Positions 26,953-36,576 are shown, counted from the first letter of the stretch. The stretch: 64,000 bases of DNA from Candidatus Krumholzibacteriota bacterium (GCA_016932415.1 JAFGCX010000009.1:1-64000); one strand, 5' to 3'. Program-made: numbers and translations. Notes: generated from the letters alone by a model not told the origin.

Positions 26953-27603
26953 TCACCGGATATTCGACCGCTCCCAGAATCCAACGGCAAGTGTCAGCTC
27001 GTTCTTATCCCATTCAATAATATCAGCGGTTTTAAGTCGATTGAGCAGCCTGGAAAAAGTCTCCGGTATCGTCCCGACCGCTCCTGCCATCTCTTTCTTC
27101 GAAATGTCGATATTGTATTTTTCGTGTCTGCCGTAATTTTCGCTGAGGAATCTGAAAAATCTTTCCTCGACGTCGAATGACGTGAGAAAGAGTATCCTGT
27201 CGGCGAGGTATTCGAGTCTCTTCATCAGAAGAGTCAGAAATCTGTCTCTGAATTCTTTTTTATCGAGATAACCTGTAAAGACTCTTCTGGATAAGGAAAA
27301 TAATCGCGAATTTTCTATAGCCAAGGCAGTGACCGGGTAGTATTCGTTGGCAAACAGGATAGTCTCGGCGAACGATTCGGGAGGTGAAATGATCTTTACC
27401 GTTATTTCGCGGCCCTCCTCAGTCGATTTGAGGAGCCGTATCCTGCCGTCGACAAGAATAAAGAAATCTTTTCCGATATCTCCCTCACAGAATACCAGGC
27501 CACCCTTGATGACACTTCTGAAATTTCCATCAGATACGATCCGGGCGAGCATATCCTGAGGCAGGCCGCTGAAGATCTCTGATTTTGACAGGATCTCTTT
27601 CAT
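26953..27603 (-). CDS. Crp/Fnr-family transcriptional regulator (HcpR/DNR-like by context)
   Basis: 216 residues. A cyclic-nucleotide-binding-type sensor domain (about 10-120) precedes a C-terminal winged helix (ISKKEMAGAVGTIPETFSRLLNRL, about 166-189). There is no FNR-type N-terminal cysteine cluster; only one Cys, at residue 39, is present, so a 4Fe-4S oxygen sensor is not supported. The gene diverges from hybrid-cluster protein and a TTGAC-N4-GTCAA site lies between them, which suggests control of the nitrosative-stress response. Its own promoter would place transcription at or near the ATG. Confidence 0.9.
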   Translation of the reverse strand: MKEILSKSEIFSGLPQDMLARIVSDGNFRSVIKGGLVFCEGDIGKDFFILVDGRIRLLKSTEEGREITVKIISPPESFAETILFANEYYPVTALAIENSRLFSLSRRVFTGYLDKKEFRDRFLTLLMKRLEYLADRILFLTSFDVEERFFRFLSENYGRHEKYNIDISKKEMAGAVGTIPETFSRLLNRLKTADIIEWDKNELTLAVGFWERSNIR

Positions 27604-27639
27604 TCCTCATTGTATAGGCTGTTTGCTGGAAAATGTCAA
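27601..27639 (-). promoter_or_regulatory. Sigma-70-like promoter of the Crp/Fnr gene
   Basis: On the minus strand a consensus TTGACA (27634-27639) and TATACA (27611-27616) are separated by exactly 17 bases. Only seven bases separate the -10 element from the ATG, so the start of transcription would fall on or beside the start codon (leaderless mRNA). Confidence 0.6.
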
Positions 27640-27710
27640 TTTTAAGTTGGCAGGACCGTCATATTCCGATAGCATGACATAATCACCGTAATTTGAAAAA
27701 AAACGTACTA

Positions 27711-27724
27711 TTGACCCAGGTCAA
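27711..27724. promoter_or_regulatory. Crp/Fnr-type operator upstream of hcp
   Basis: TTGAC-CCAG-GTCAA is a perfect 5-4-5 palindrome with the spacing of FNR/DNR/HcpR sites. A TATCTT element at 27746-27751 is positioned as for class II activation (site centre near -41.5). It lies in the shared region between the regulator and hcp. Confidence 0.7.
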
Positions 27725-27811
27725 GGCGGAAATCACCGGACCTGGTATCTTGAGCGAGTGAACGGATCATGCCGGTCCGGCAAAGCGATGGACGGTCGAA
27801 AGGAGAAGCTC

Positions 27812-29452
27812 ATGGGAATGTTCTGTTTTCAGTGCCAGGAGACGGCTAAAAACAGCGGATGCACGGTCAGGGGGGTCTGTGGCAAGAGCGAACAGACATC
27901 CCATTACCAGGATCTTCTGATCTACACGCTCAAAGGTATTTCCATATACGGGGTCAAAGCGGCGGAAAAAGGGGATTCACTGACGAAAGCGGGAAGGTTC
28001 ATCACGAGCTCACTTTTCGCGACGATAACCAACGCCAATTTTGACGATGAGATATTCAAAAGCCTGATAAAGAAAGGGTTGGAGATAAGGGATGATCTTG
28101 CTTCCAGGTATGGTTCCGATGCCGGGGATGACCTGCACGACGCGGCGACATGGAAGCCCGGTCCTGGCAAAGGGATGGAGGACAAGGCGATCGAGACCGG
28201 TGTCCCCCTCACCGGCGATGAGGATCAGCGCTCGTTGCGGGAATTGCTTGTCTATGGTCTGAAAGGGATATCGGCGTATGCTCATCATGCCGAGGTCCTC
28301 GGTCATGAGGATGAGAAGATATATGCCTTCATCATGGAAGCTCTCGCGTCGACGACCATGGAACTTTCTCTCGATGATATGGTTGCCATGGTCATGAAAT
28401 CCGGTAGTATGGCCGTTGAAACGATGGCTCTTCTTGACAAGGCCAACAGTACGACGTATGGCAACCCCGAGATAACGGTCGTTGATACGGGAGTGAGGAC
28501 TAATCCTGGCATCCTCATCTCAGGCCATGATCTGAAAGATCTCGATGAACTGCTGAAACAGACTGAAGGTTCCGGAGTCGATATTTACACGCACAGCGAG
28601 ATGCTTCCCGCCAATTACTATCCAGCGTTCAAAAAGTACGGCCATCTGGCGGGAAATTACGGAAACGCGTGGTGGAAGCAGAACACCGAATTCGAATCAT
28701 TCAACGGCCCGATACTGATGACGACGAACTGTATTACTCCAGTTCAGGATTCCTACCGCGAAAGAATATTTACCACCGGAATGGCCGGGTATCCGGGGAT
28801 CAGGCATATCCCTGACCGGAAAGACGGGAATCCGAAAGATTTCTCGGAGATCATAGAACTTGCCAAGAGATCAAAACCGCCCGTCGAACTGGAGAACGGA
28901 AAAATTACCGGCGGATTCGCGCACAATCAGGTAATGGCTCTTGCCGACAAGGTTGTCGATGCGGTCAAGAGCGGCGCTATCAGCAGGTTTGTGGTGATGG
29001 CCGGATGCGATGGACGGCAGAAAGGGAGAAATTATTTCAGCGAAGTCGCCGCAGGACTACCCGATGATACGGTCATACTTACCGCCGGATGCGCCAAATA
29101 CAGGTATAATAAGCTCGACCTGGGAGATATAGGGGGAATTCCCAGGGTGCTCGACGCCGGCCAGTGTAACGACAGTTATTCTCTCGCGGTCATCGCCCTG
29201 AAACTCAAGGAGGTCTTCGGGCTTGACGATATCAACGATCTGCCGATCTCTTTCGATATCGCCTGGTATGAGCAGAAAGCTGTCGCGGTCCTGCTGGCCC
29301 TGCTCTCGCTCGGCGTCAAGGGGATCCGTCTCGGACCTACATTGCCGGCCTTTCTCTCGCCAAATGTCGTGAAGGTCCTGGTCGATAATTTCGATATAAA
29401 ACCGACCGGAGATGCCGAGGAAGATATCGCTTCGATCGTGAGGGGGGAATGA
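27812..29452 (+). CDS. hcp: Hybrid-cluster protein (hydroxylamine / nitric oxide reductase)
   Basis: An Fe-S enzyme of 546 residues that reduces NO (and hydroxylamine in vitro). The N-terminal [15 protein letters not shown] motif supplies the cluster cysteines, ending GVCGK. The hybrid-cluster ligands are in [15 protein letters not shown] and [12 protein letters not shown] start at ATG 27812 with AAAGGAG six bases before it; the frame is open to 27758. A second ATG two codons later (MFCF) is also plausible. Probably controlled by the divergent Crp/Fnr regulator. A terminator-like hairpin follows. Confidence 0.97.
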   Translation: MGMFCFQCQETAKNSGCTVRGVCGKSEQTSHYQDLLIYTLKGISIYGVKAAEKGDSLTKAGRFITSSLFATITNANFDDEIFKSLIKKGLEIRDDLASRYGSDAGDDLHDAATWKPGPGKGMEDKAIETGVPLTGDEDQRSLRELLVYGLKGISAYAHHAEVLGHEDEKIYAFIMEALASTTMELSLDDMVAMVMKSGSMAVETMALLDKANSTTYGNPEITVVDTGVRTNPGILISGHDLKDLDELLKQTEGSGVDIYTHSEMLPANYYPAFKKYGHLAGNYGNAWWKQNTEFESFNGPILMTTNCITPVQDSYRERIFTTGMAGYPGIRHIPDRKDGNPKDFSEIIELAKRSKPPVELENGKITGGFAHNQVMALADKVVDAVKSGAISRFVVMAGCDGRQKGRNYFSEVAAGLPDDTVILTAGCAKYRYNKLDLGDIGGIPRVLDAGQCNDSYSLAVIALKLKEVFGLDDINDLPISFDIAWYEQKAVAVLLALLSLGVKGIRLGPTLPAFLSPNVVKVLVDNFDIKPTGDAEEDIASIVRGE

Positions 29453-29497
29453 TCGCTGCTTCACCGGTCCGGCCGGTGTGAAAGCGTATGATTGCTT

Positions 29498-29541
29498 GAA
29501 TGCGGCTCAACGGATCGGGATATCCAGGGCCGCATTCTTTA
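29498..29541 (+). terminator. Probable terminator of hcp
   Basis: GAATGCGGC (29498-29506) pairs with GCCGCATTC (29529-29537) across a 22-base loop and is followed by TTTATATT. It lies 45 bases after the hcp stop. The large loop makes it a moderate call. Confidence 0.55.
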
Positions 29542-29642
29542 TATTATACCGGGTCTGCCGATATATCCCATTTACATGACAGCTTGAAACAGCTAAATTG
29601 CAAGATGGCTGAATATGCAAAACAACCAGGTCAGGAACGGAT

Positions 29643-31439
29643 ATGAAACAAATAAGGAATTTCAGTATAACGGCCCATATCGATCATGGAAAGTCCACTC
29701 TGGCAGACAGAATGATCCAGTATGCCGGCATGGTCGAGGACCGCAATTTCAGAAATCAGCTTCTTGATAATATGGATATTGAACGTGAGCGGGGGATCAC
29801 GATAAAAAGCCAGACAGTATGCATTCCGTACACGGCAAGATCGGGAAAAGAATATATTTTGAACCTGATCGATACTCCCGGGCATGTCGATTTTTCCTAC
29901 GAAGTCTCGAGGGCACTAGCGTCCTGCGAAGGGGTCCTTCTCCTGGTCGATGCCAGCCAGGGAGTCGAGGCGCAGACCCAGGCTAATCTGTATCTGGCCC
30001 TTGAGCATAACCTTGAGATAATCCCGGTCATAAACAAGATAGATCTTCCATCGGCTGATATCGAACGGACGAGAGAGATGATCGATGTGGAACTTGGGAT
30101 CAATGGAGATGATGCTATCCTCTGCAGCGCCAGGGAAGGGAAGGGTATACAGGATATTTTTGAGGCGATAACTGAAAAAATACCCGCGCCGTCAGGAGAC
30201 GCGAACAGACCTTTGCGCGCGCTTATATTCGATGCTCAGTACGACCCGTTCCGTGGAGCAATCATAAGTTGCAGGATCGTCGATGGAATCATAAAGACAG
30301 GGGATACTATACGCCTGATGTCTCTCGGGACCACTCACAAGGTCGAGGAGGTGGGGGTATTCAAGCTCGTAAGGGAAAAAAGGGGAAAGCTGCAGGCCGG
30401 GGAGGTCGGATATATAATAGCGGGAATAAAGACGGTGAGTGATACGCGCATCGGGGATACTATCATTCTTGACGATGGCCCGCCTGTCGATCCTCTCCCT
30501 GGGTTCAAGGAGGTCAAACCTGTCGTATTCTCTTCCATCTATCCTATCGACTCGGATGATAACGCGGCCCTGACTGACGCTCTTGAGAAGTATAAACTCA
30601 ATGACGCTTCGCTCACTTATCAAAAAGACTCATCCGCGGCGTTGGGCCAGGGATTCAGATGCGGATTTCTGGGATTGCTTCATCTCGAGGTCTTCCAGGA
30701 AAGGCTTGAGAGGGAATTCAACCAGTCGATAATAATGACTTCGCCGAGCGTGGAATATAGATTCATACTTACAAACGGTGAAGAGATGACAGTAGATAAT
30801 CCCGAATATTATCCCGATCCGGCGCTGATAGAGACGGCGATGGAGCCCTTTATCAAGGCCACTATAATGATCCCGGAAAAATACATGGGCTCGGTGATGA
30901 AGCTCTGCCTGGCCCGCAGGGGAGTCAACTCTCATTTTCACTACCCGCTGCCGGGCAGGATCGAGATATTTTTTGATATGCCCCTTGCTGAAGTGATCCA
31001 TGATTTCTACGACAAGCTGAAAACGATCACCCAGGGGTATGGATCGTTCGATTACGATCTGCTCGATTATCGAAAAGACGATCTGGTAAAAATAGATATT
31101 CTGGTAAATGGCGAGAAGGTGGACGCTCTTTCAGCCATCGTGCACCGTGAACGGGCCAGGTCCCGGGCGATGCAGATCTGCGACCGGCTCAGGGAGGAGA
31201 TCCCTCGCCATATGTTCAAGATCGCCATTCAGGGAGCCATAGGAGGCAAGGTCATAGCCCGCTCGACTATTTCAGCGATGAGGAAAGATGTCACCGCCAA
31301 ATGTTACGGGGGGGATATCACAAGAAAGAGAAAACTCCTTGAGAAGCAGGCGAAAGGTAAGAAGAGGATGAAGGCGATCGGAAAGATCATGATTCCGCAG
31401 GAGGCCTTCGTGGCGGTGCTCAGGGCAAGCGATGATTGA
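29643..31439 (+). CDS. lepA: Elongation factor 4 (LepA)
   Basis: A ribosome-bound GTPase of 598 residues that acts on stalled elongation complexes. The G motifs AHIDHGKST (11-19), DTPGHVDF and NKID are present, with RERGITIKSQTV in switch I. The C-terminal LepA-specific domain ends RKRKLLEKQAKGKKRM...IPQEAFVAVL. Full length. The last 8 bases overlap hemW, so the two are probably one operon, as in many bacteria. Confidence 0.98.
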   Translation: MKQIRNFSITAHIDHGKSTLADRMIQYAGMVEDRNFRNQLLDNMDIERERGITIKSQTVCIPYTARSGKEYILNLIDTPGHVDFSYEVSRALASCEGVLLLVDASQGVEAQTQANLYLALEHNLEIIPVINKIDLPSADIERTREMIDVELGINGDDAILCSAREGKGIQDIFEAITEKIPAPSGDANRPLRALIFDAQYDPFRGAIISCRIVDGIIKTGDTIRLMSLGTTHKVEEVGVFKLVREKRGKLQAGEVGYIIAGIKTVSDTRIGDTIILDDGPPVDPLPGFKEVKPVVFSSIYPIDSDDNAALTDALEKYKLNDASLTYQKDSSAALGQGFRCGFLGLLHLEVFQERLEREFNQSIIMTSPSVEYRFILTNGEEMTVDNPEYYPDPALIETAMEPFIKATIMIPEKYMGSVMKLCLARRGVNSHFHYPLPGRIEIFFDMPLAEVIHDFYDKLKTITQGYGSFDYDLLDYRKDDLVKIDILVNGEKVDALSAIVHRERARSRAMQICDRLREEIPRHMFKIAIQGAIGGKVIARSTISAMRKDVTAKCYGGDITRKRKLLEKQAKGKKRMKAIGKIMIPQEAFVAVLRASDD

Positions 31440-32547
31440 AAGATCTCCGGGTTTATATATTCACATTCCATTCTGCGGCAGGCGATGTGGTTATTGCGAT
31501 TTCTATTCAATCGAAAATGAAGAACTGCAGGAAGATTTTTTCAATGTCCTGACGAAGGAAGCGCGTTTATACAGCAGACAGTTCAGTGAGTTCGGCACCA
31601 TCTACCTGGGCGGGGGCACTCCGTCTTTTCCTGACGCTTCCAATATCTCTGCTTTGCTGGAAGAGGTCTCGGATATATTCTCATTCCAGCCTGACAGGGA
31701 GATCACGATAGAGGTGAATCCCGACGATATCTCCAGGGAAAAAATCGAATCGTACCGCAGATCCGGCGTAGGAAGAGTAAGTATGGGCGTTCAGTCGTTC
31801 GATGAAGGCGAACTGGTCTTTCTTCAGCGAAGGCATGATTCCGAGGCGGCGCGGAGAGCGATAGTAACTGTTCGTGAGGCGGGTGTCGGTGATCTTGGAT
31901 TGGATCTGATTTTTGGATTTCACAACCATTCGGAAGAATCCTGGAGAAGGACGCTTGAAGAGGCAGTCAGGTTTTTACCGGAGCATATCTCCTGTTACCA
32001 GATGACAATATCAGAATCGACTGATATGGGAAGGCTTCTGGCCGAAGGGAAGATCAGCGAGATATCCGATGAATTGCAGCGTTCACTTTTTCTGCTCGCC
32101 GACGAGATTCTTACGGCAAACGGGTACCTTCATTATGAGGTCTCCAATTTTGCGAGAGAAGAAAGGTTTATTTCCAGGCATAACAGCAGGTACTGGAATC
32201 GAACCGATTATCTCGGACTTGGGCCCTCAGCGCATTCATTAAGAGCTGATCGAAGATGGTGGAATATCGCGTCAGTTGAAAAATATTGCGATCTGGCGGA
32301 TAAAGGAATCAGCTGCGTAAGTGGAGAAGAAGAACTATCGCCGGAACAGATCTCGATCGAGGACCTGTATCTGGGATTAAGGACTGCGCATGGAGTACCA
32401 CTTTCCCTCCTGAGCGGTTTTGCAGGAGGAATGAGGACCGTGGACGAATTGATCAGGGAACGGCTCCTTTTCATCCGTGACGACCGGGCCATCCCGACGA
32501 TAGCTGGATTCCTTGTCGCTGACACGCTACCTCTTCTTTTTTTATAG
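31432..32547 (+). CDS. hemW: HemW-like radical SAM heme chaperone
   Basis: 371 residues. The radical SAM cluster motif CGRRCGYCDF supplies Cys15, Cys19 and Cys22, followed by LGGGTPS and a conserved GVQSFDE segment. HemW is the oxygen-independent coproporphyrinogen-oxidase-like protein that hands heme to apoproteins; true HemN has an extra cysteine after the motif, absent here. It overlaps lepA by 8 bases. The C-terminus (IAGFLVADTLPLLFL) is complete. Confidence 0.93.
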   Translation: MIERSPGLYIHIPFCGRRCGYCDFYSIENEELQEDFFNVLTKEARLYSRQFSEFGTIYLGGGTPSFPDASNISALLEEVSDIFSFQPDREITIEVNPDDISREKIESYRRSGVGRVSMGVQSFDEGELVFLQRRHDSEAARRAIVTVREAGVGDLGLDLIFGFHNHSEESWRRTLEEAVRFLPEHISCYQMTISESTDMGRLLAEGKISEISDELQRSLFLLADEILTANGYLHYEVSNFAREERFISRHNSRYWNRTDYLGLGPSAHSLRADRRWWNIASVEKYCDLADKGISCVSGEEELSPEQISIEDLYLGLRTAHGVPLSLLSGFAGGMRTVDELIRERLLFIRDDRAIPTIAGFLVADTLPLLFL

Positions 32548-32612
32548 TCTTGCCGGGGAGCAGCCGCGCGGATGTGGTGAGCGCCGGACGATATCAAGCG
32601 GTTCGACCCGTA

Positions 32613-34625
32613 TCACCTTAGAAGGACCATCTTTCGGGTCATGTCAATGCCGTCGGTGGATAATCTGTAAAAATAGAGTCCAGAGGAGACTTTTTCGCCG
32701 TGGTCGTTCATTCCGTTCCATCTTCTGGTAAAGGTGCCAGCCTGGAAATATCCCCTTGCTAGAGTGACTATATGGGCGCCTGACAGGTCGAATATTTTCA
32801 GAGAGATGTTGGAAGGCCTTCTTAGAGTAAAACTGATATTCGTTACGGGATTGAACGGGTTGGGGTAATTCTGTGAAAGGAGAGTGAGAGGCGGGAGATC
32901 CTCATCTCCTACCGTCGATGTCGTAAGCTCGCGCAAGACCCAGTGGTCCGGATCAAGCTGCACGTCGACGACAGGATCATCCACCACAAGCTGGAAAGAT
33001 TCTTCGGCTTCATCGACCCAGAGAAAGGTGTCAACAGTACCGGCGCCGGTTGATATTCTCAGGTCTACCGGCATAGTATACGGCCCTGGTTGATTCTGGA
33101 TTACCGCTACGGATAAACGCGTCGACCCATCTTCCGGGTAACTGTCCCAGAGCAGCGTGTAGTCAGGCCTGTCTTCCCTGGTGAGCCAGGGGGTGAAAAA
33201 CCAATCAAGATCTGAACCGTAAAACCCCTCGAATATCTCGATAAAATCGTCAGTCTCGGCATATGAGAACCTGAACCGTGGATCTTCCAGATAAGCGCGA
33301 GTCGCGGCGAAAAAATTTCCGTCTCCCATAATATGCCTCAGCATGTGCAGGACCCAGGCAGCCTTGCTGTAAACGACGTTGTTGAAGTAATACCACGGAT
33401 CATCTTCATCTGGAGATCTGAGGACAGGCCCCGCCCAGTATTGAGGGATGTCCTTTGATTCCATGTAGGAGCGCAGAGTCGCTGCGCCTTCAAGATGTTC
33501 GAACCAGAGGGCTTCGCTGTAACTGGCCCATCCTTCATTCAACCATATGTGAGTCCAGTCCCCGCATGTGACGAGGTCCCCAAACCACTGGTGAGCCATT
33601 TCGTGGACCAGGATCCAGTCATAACGATGATCTCCGGTCACCAGGGAACCTCCATAACTTGTCAATGTCTGGTGTTCCATGCCTCCCCCTATGGAACACA
33701 TCGCTATTCCGTATTTTTCATCGATAAAGGGGTAGAGGCCAAATACGGAAGAAAAGAAATCAAGAGCCGGTACCTGAATATCCAGGTCGACGAGAGACTG
33801 ATTTACCCTTGCCGGATAGACATAGTTGGTCACCAGCATAGTCTCGCCAGGTGAATGCACGAAGTAATCGTCCAGTCTCACGTAATCTGATATCGCCATT
33901 GAAAAGAGGTAATTGGCCATGGGATGATTCTCGCGCCATTTGTACTTCCTGTAAGGCGCTCCCCAGTGCGTAGTGTCGCTTTCACCGATATACTGACCAT
34001 TTGAAGCGGCGAACAGTCCCGGTTCAACAGCTATCGATATATCGAACAACGCCTTATCATCCGGGTAGTCCTTGCAGGGATACCACGTTCTGGCTCCCCA
34101 GGGCTCGCTCAACGTGTAGATCACCGGAGCTCCATCGAATACTCTGAAGAAAAGTCCCGGGTCGACTGCTCCCTCGGGAAACCCGTCATATAGTATTTCG
34201 ATCCGGATCTCCTCTCCGGCGGAAAGGCCGGAAGGGATAGTCACAGTTATCATGTCGGCCACCCTTCCCCAAACGGCGGAAGGTTTAGCGGGAATCGATA
34301 CTGACAGGATATTTAGGATAGCGTCAGCGTCGATATCGATCTCGTAGAGGTTCCCGTACATGCTTTCAAGGGTGATTATTACCCTGCCTTCGACCTGGTG
34401 AGTCGCCGGGTTTATCGCAATTGAGATGTCATAGTGTTTTACATCATAGGCGGTCTGAGATGGTGTAGGATCAGGCATTCTCAGTATTCCAGTGGAAAGC
34501 CGGCCTGATCTGGCCGCGTCGATTTTTGAGATCAGATCGTGATGGATAGTATCGAAAGGTTCCCCGGCCGTATGGGATGAGACAAGGGTGAGAATAAGAG
34601 CGAGTTTCGCGCAAAGAGTTTTCAT
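32613..34625 (-). CDS. Secreted M1 aminopeptidase with type IX sorting domain
   Basis: 670 residues. A signal peptide starts MKTLCAKLALILTLVSS. The M1 N-terminal beta domain (YDVKHYDISIAINP) is followed by GGGMEHQT (the family's GxMEN substrate motif, here MEH) and HEMAHQWFGD with the downstream LNEGWA Glu, which completes the zinc site. The C-terminal module from QNYPNPFNPVTN to VLLR is a T9SS-type sorting/FlgD-Ig domain. The start at ATG 34625 gives the cleanest signal peptide; the frame extends 8 codons to a TTG. Confidence 0.94.
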   Translation of the reverse strand: MKTLCAKLALILTLVSSHTAGEPFDTIHHDLISKIDAARSGRLSTGILRMPDPTPSQTAYDVKHYDISIAINPATHQVEGRVIITLESMYGNLYEIDIDADAILNILSVSIPAKPSAVWGRVADMITVTIPSGLSAGEEIRIEILYDGFPEGAVDPGLFFRVFDGAPVIYTLSEPWGARTWYPCKDYPDDKALFDISIAVEPGLFAASNGQYIGESDTTHWGAPYRKYKWRENHPMANYLFSMAISDYVRLDDYFVHSPGETMLVTNYVYPARVNQSLVDLDIQVPALDFFSSVFGLYPFIDEKYGIAMCSIGGGMEHQTLTSYGGSLVTGDHRYDWILVHEMAHQWFGDLVTCGDWTHIWLNEGWASYSEALWFEHLEGAATLRSYMESKDIPQYWAGPVLRSPDEDDPWYYFNNVVYSKAAWVLHMLRHIMGDGNFFAATRAYLEDPRFRFSYAETDDFIEIFEGFYGSDLDWFFTPWLTREDRPDYTLLWDSYPEDGSTRLSVAVIQNQPGPYTMPVDLRISTGAGTVDTFLWVDEAEESFQLVVDDPVVDVQLDPDHWVLRELTTSTVGDEDLPPLTLLSQNYPNPFNPVTNISFTLRRPSNISLKIFDLSGAHIVTLARGYFQAGTFTRRWNGMNDHGEKVSSGLYFYRLSTDGIDMTRKMVLLR

Positions 34626-34745
34626 TAATGTAACCTGTTCAATCAACAATCTCTTATACTAATAATACTACAAATGACCCTGACAGGCAAGTCGACCAGG
34701 CCAGATCGTTGCCGGCCGGATCGGGGGATGATAATCGCCGGGGAA

Positions 34746-34780
34746 ACGAAAAGAGGCATATCCGGCGACAGATATGCCCC
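34746..34780 (-). terminator. Terminator of the Lon-like operon
   Basis: GGCATATC (34755-34762) and GATATGCC (34771-34778) form an 8-bp stem with an 8-base loop, followed on the minus strand by a TCTTTTCG tract. It lies 31 bases after the last gene of the operon. Confidence 0.6.
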
Positions 34781-34810
34781 TTACGGGTCTGTATCATCAT
34801 CAGCAGATGA

Positions 34811-35284
34811 TCAGCTGGGAAGATGACGCTTTATAAGGATCTTTGAATCCTTTTTAATCCCGGGTCCATTCGGATCGATTTCCAGCATGCCGGACTTGTC
34901 AGGGAACAGGCTGGTTCCATCTATTATAATCTCGACTTCACCGGTTCCGTGTCGGCTTTCCCCCACCAGATGAAAAGTCCTGTGTTTCGATATGCTGTCC
35001 TGAAATTCTCTCAGCAGAAACCGGCCATCCCTTGAACAGAACCTGATCGCTTCTTCCTTATATGGCTCTTTCGCCGCCGCCCAGGGATGATCTCCGGCAA
35101 ATGGTTCAGTATATGGCTGGTAGAGAAGCTCGATCTCCTCGTGATCGGAATCCGGATGGCTGGCAGGGGGTGGTGGTATCTTATTCATAAGAGCATCGAA
35201 TCTATCATCGATATTCCTGCTTCCAAGAGCTTTTTCATAATAGCGATAGAACTCGATCAATTCCGCCCGCTTATCCCTGTTCAC
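34811..35284 (-). CDS. Unknown protein, last gene of the Lon-like operon
   Basis: 157 residues; I do not recognise the family. A charged helical N-terminus (residues 1-40, tyrosine-rich) leads to a Pro-rich stretch (IPPPPASHPDSD) and then a beta-rich C-terminal half (FHLVGESRHG, VEIIIDGTSLF, KILIKRHL). GTG start with GGGAGGT nine bases upstream, so it is well supported as a gene. No signal peptide, so probably cytoplasmic. Its start overlaps the small upstream gene by 14 bases. Confidence 0.7.
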   Translation of the reverse strand: MNRDKRAELIEFYRYYEKALGSRNIDDRFDALMNKIPPPPASHPDSDHEEIELLYQPYTEPFAGDHPWAAAKEPYKEEAIRFCSRDGRFLLREFQDSISKHRTFHLVGESRHGTGEVEIIIDGTSLFPDKSGMLEIDPNGPGIKKDSKILIKRHLPS

Positions 35285-35462
35285 AACGCGTACCTCCCGA
35301 TGTGATCGCAGGTATCATGCGCCGAAACAGGGGAACCGGCTGACAGGCAGCAGTTCCCCTGATAAAAATATCCGCCGCTGAAAACCCCTCCAGTACTCTG
35401 ACGGCGAGCATCCCAGGATTTCCCCTAGGAAGGCACTTGACCAGTGCCGCGTTATCTCGCAT
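35271..35462 (-). CDS. Small unknown protein in the Lon-like operon
   Basis: 63 residues filling the gap between two operon genes. The ATG at 35462 has AAGGAG seven bases upstream, and the stop overlaps the start of the next gene by 14 bases, both signs of a coupled real gene. No recognisable domain; basic, with two Cys and a GFSAADIFIRGT segment. The frame is open farther upstream to 35501. It could still be chance. Confidence 0.5.
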   Translation of the reverse strand: MRDNAALVKCLPRGNPGMLAVRVLEGFSAADIFIRGTAACQPVPLFRRMIPAITSGGTRCEQG

Positions 35463-35487
35463 CCAGTTACTCCTTACTGGTGACAAA

Positions 35488-36576
35488 TCAAACATCTGCA
35501 CGAATTTTATTTAAAAGATTATTCCAGGCCACATTCCAGAAGTTCTGAAAACTGCCCATATACACTTTTCTGTAAATTTCGCGTGTACAATGCTCCGCGT
35601 ACCGCGCGAAGATCTCGTGCGAGGGAGATCTTTCCGCGTGCATAATAGTCTCTTCCATATGATCTGCCGCTACTTTTATAAAAAGGTCCCTGTAACGGGA
35701 CGATCCATCATCTCTCCAGTGATATTGCTCCGCCGCTTCGCTGACAGCCTCGGCGGCAAGGTGCAGCATCTGTTTCTGCATGTATTCCTGCATGGGATCG
35801 CTATTGTAGATATTCCTGATTGAAGGAGTGAATTTCGAGCTTATCAGCTGAAATATCGCCATCCGTAGAACAGAGAGTTCAAGAACCGGTGAAAATCTTT
35901 CATCCAGGGCCAGGGCATCAAAAATAATATCGGTCATCCTGCCAGGTGTCACCGACCGGGGCAGGTCGACCGGACATAGAGAGACGATATCTTCTACTGA
36001 AGCCTGGTGGAGACTCTGACCCGTATCGTTTGAAGCCAGATCCGATATCCGGTCCCCTTCCCTTGAATATCTTGGATCATTCCTTATGTGTCTTGTAGCC
36101 GCGGTGTAAATGTAATGGAGAAGGCTCTTTTCCGATCTGTATATATCCCTTATCACGCTACTGACGTTTTTTCCCGTTATACCTTTGAGATACAGGAAAA
36201 AATCGTTTTTATCCGACCTTTTCGTTTTCCGGAAGAACCGTCTTATCAGGTTGACCAGGTCGAGAAATCCATCGTTACCCCGTGAGCAAAAAGGGATCTC
36301 GGCCGCTTCGCTCGCGATATCCTCGGATTCATACGATACTGATTCGAGAAGAAACCAGTCTTTAGAGTGAGATCTGGATCTGAGTTCCGCGACGGCCATG
36401 GCGTAAAGATGCCTGTGAATAATCCGGAACTGCTCTCTCGCGGAGGATTCTGCTTTTCCGGTCTCAACAGCGGGGTCGCCGTGCCCCGGCAGCCCGGTAA
36501 AAAGAGAATCTACCTTTTGCGCCGCTTTAAAGAGGACTTCCAGTTCGATGCTGTCTTCAAGGAGTCGATCATTCAT
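35488..36576 (-). CDS. Unknown alpha-helical protein, coupled to the Lon-like protein
   Basis: 362 residues with no family I recognise. It appears almost wholly helical. A basic segment (LIRRFFRKTKRSDKNDFF, about 111-128) and a central block (SVIRDIYRSEKSLLHYIYTA) recall RNA-polymerase-associated or sigma-like helices, but no clear sigma or HTH signature is seen. No signal peptide or membrane segment. The ATG overlaps the preceding stop (ATGA at 36573-36576), so it is translationally coupled to the Lon-like protein and may be its cytoplasmic partner or substrate (inference). Confidence 0.75.
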   Translation of the reverse strand: MNDRLLEDSIELEVLFKAAQKVDSLFTGLPGHGDPAVETGKAESSAREQFRIIHRHLYAMAVAELRSRSHSKDWFLLESVSYESEDIASEAAEIPFCSRGNDGFLDLVNLIRRFFRKTKRSDKNDFFLYLKGITGKNVSSVIRDIYRSEKSLLHYIYTAATRHIRNDPRYSREGDRISDLASNDTGQSLHQASVEDIVSLCPVDLPRSVTPGRMTDIIFDALALDERFSPVLELSVLRMAIFQLISSKFTPSIRNIYNSDPMQEYMQKQMLHLAAEAVSEAAEQYHWRDDGSSRYRDLFIKVAADHMEETIMHAERSPSHEIFARYAEHCTREIYRKVYMGSFQNFWNVAWNNLLNKIRADV

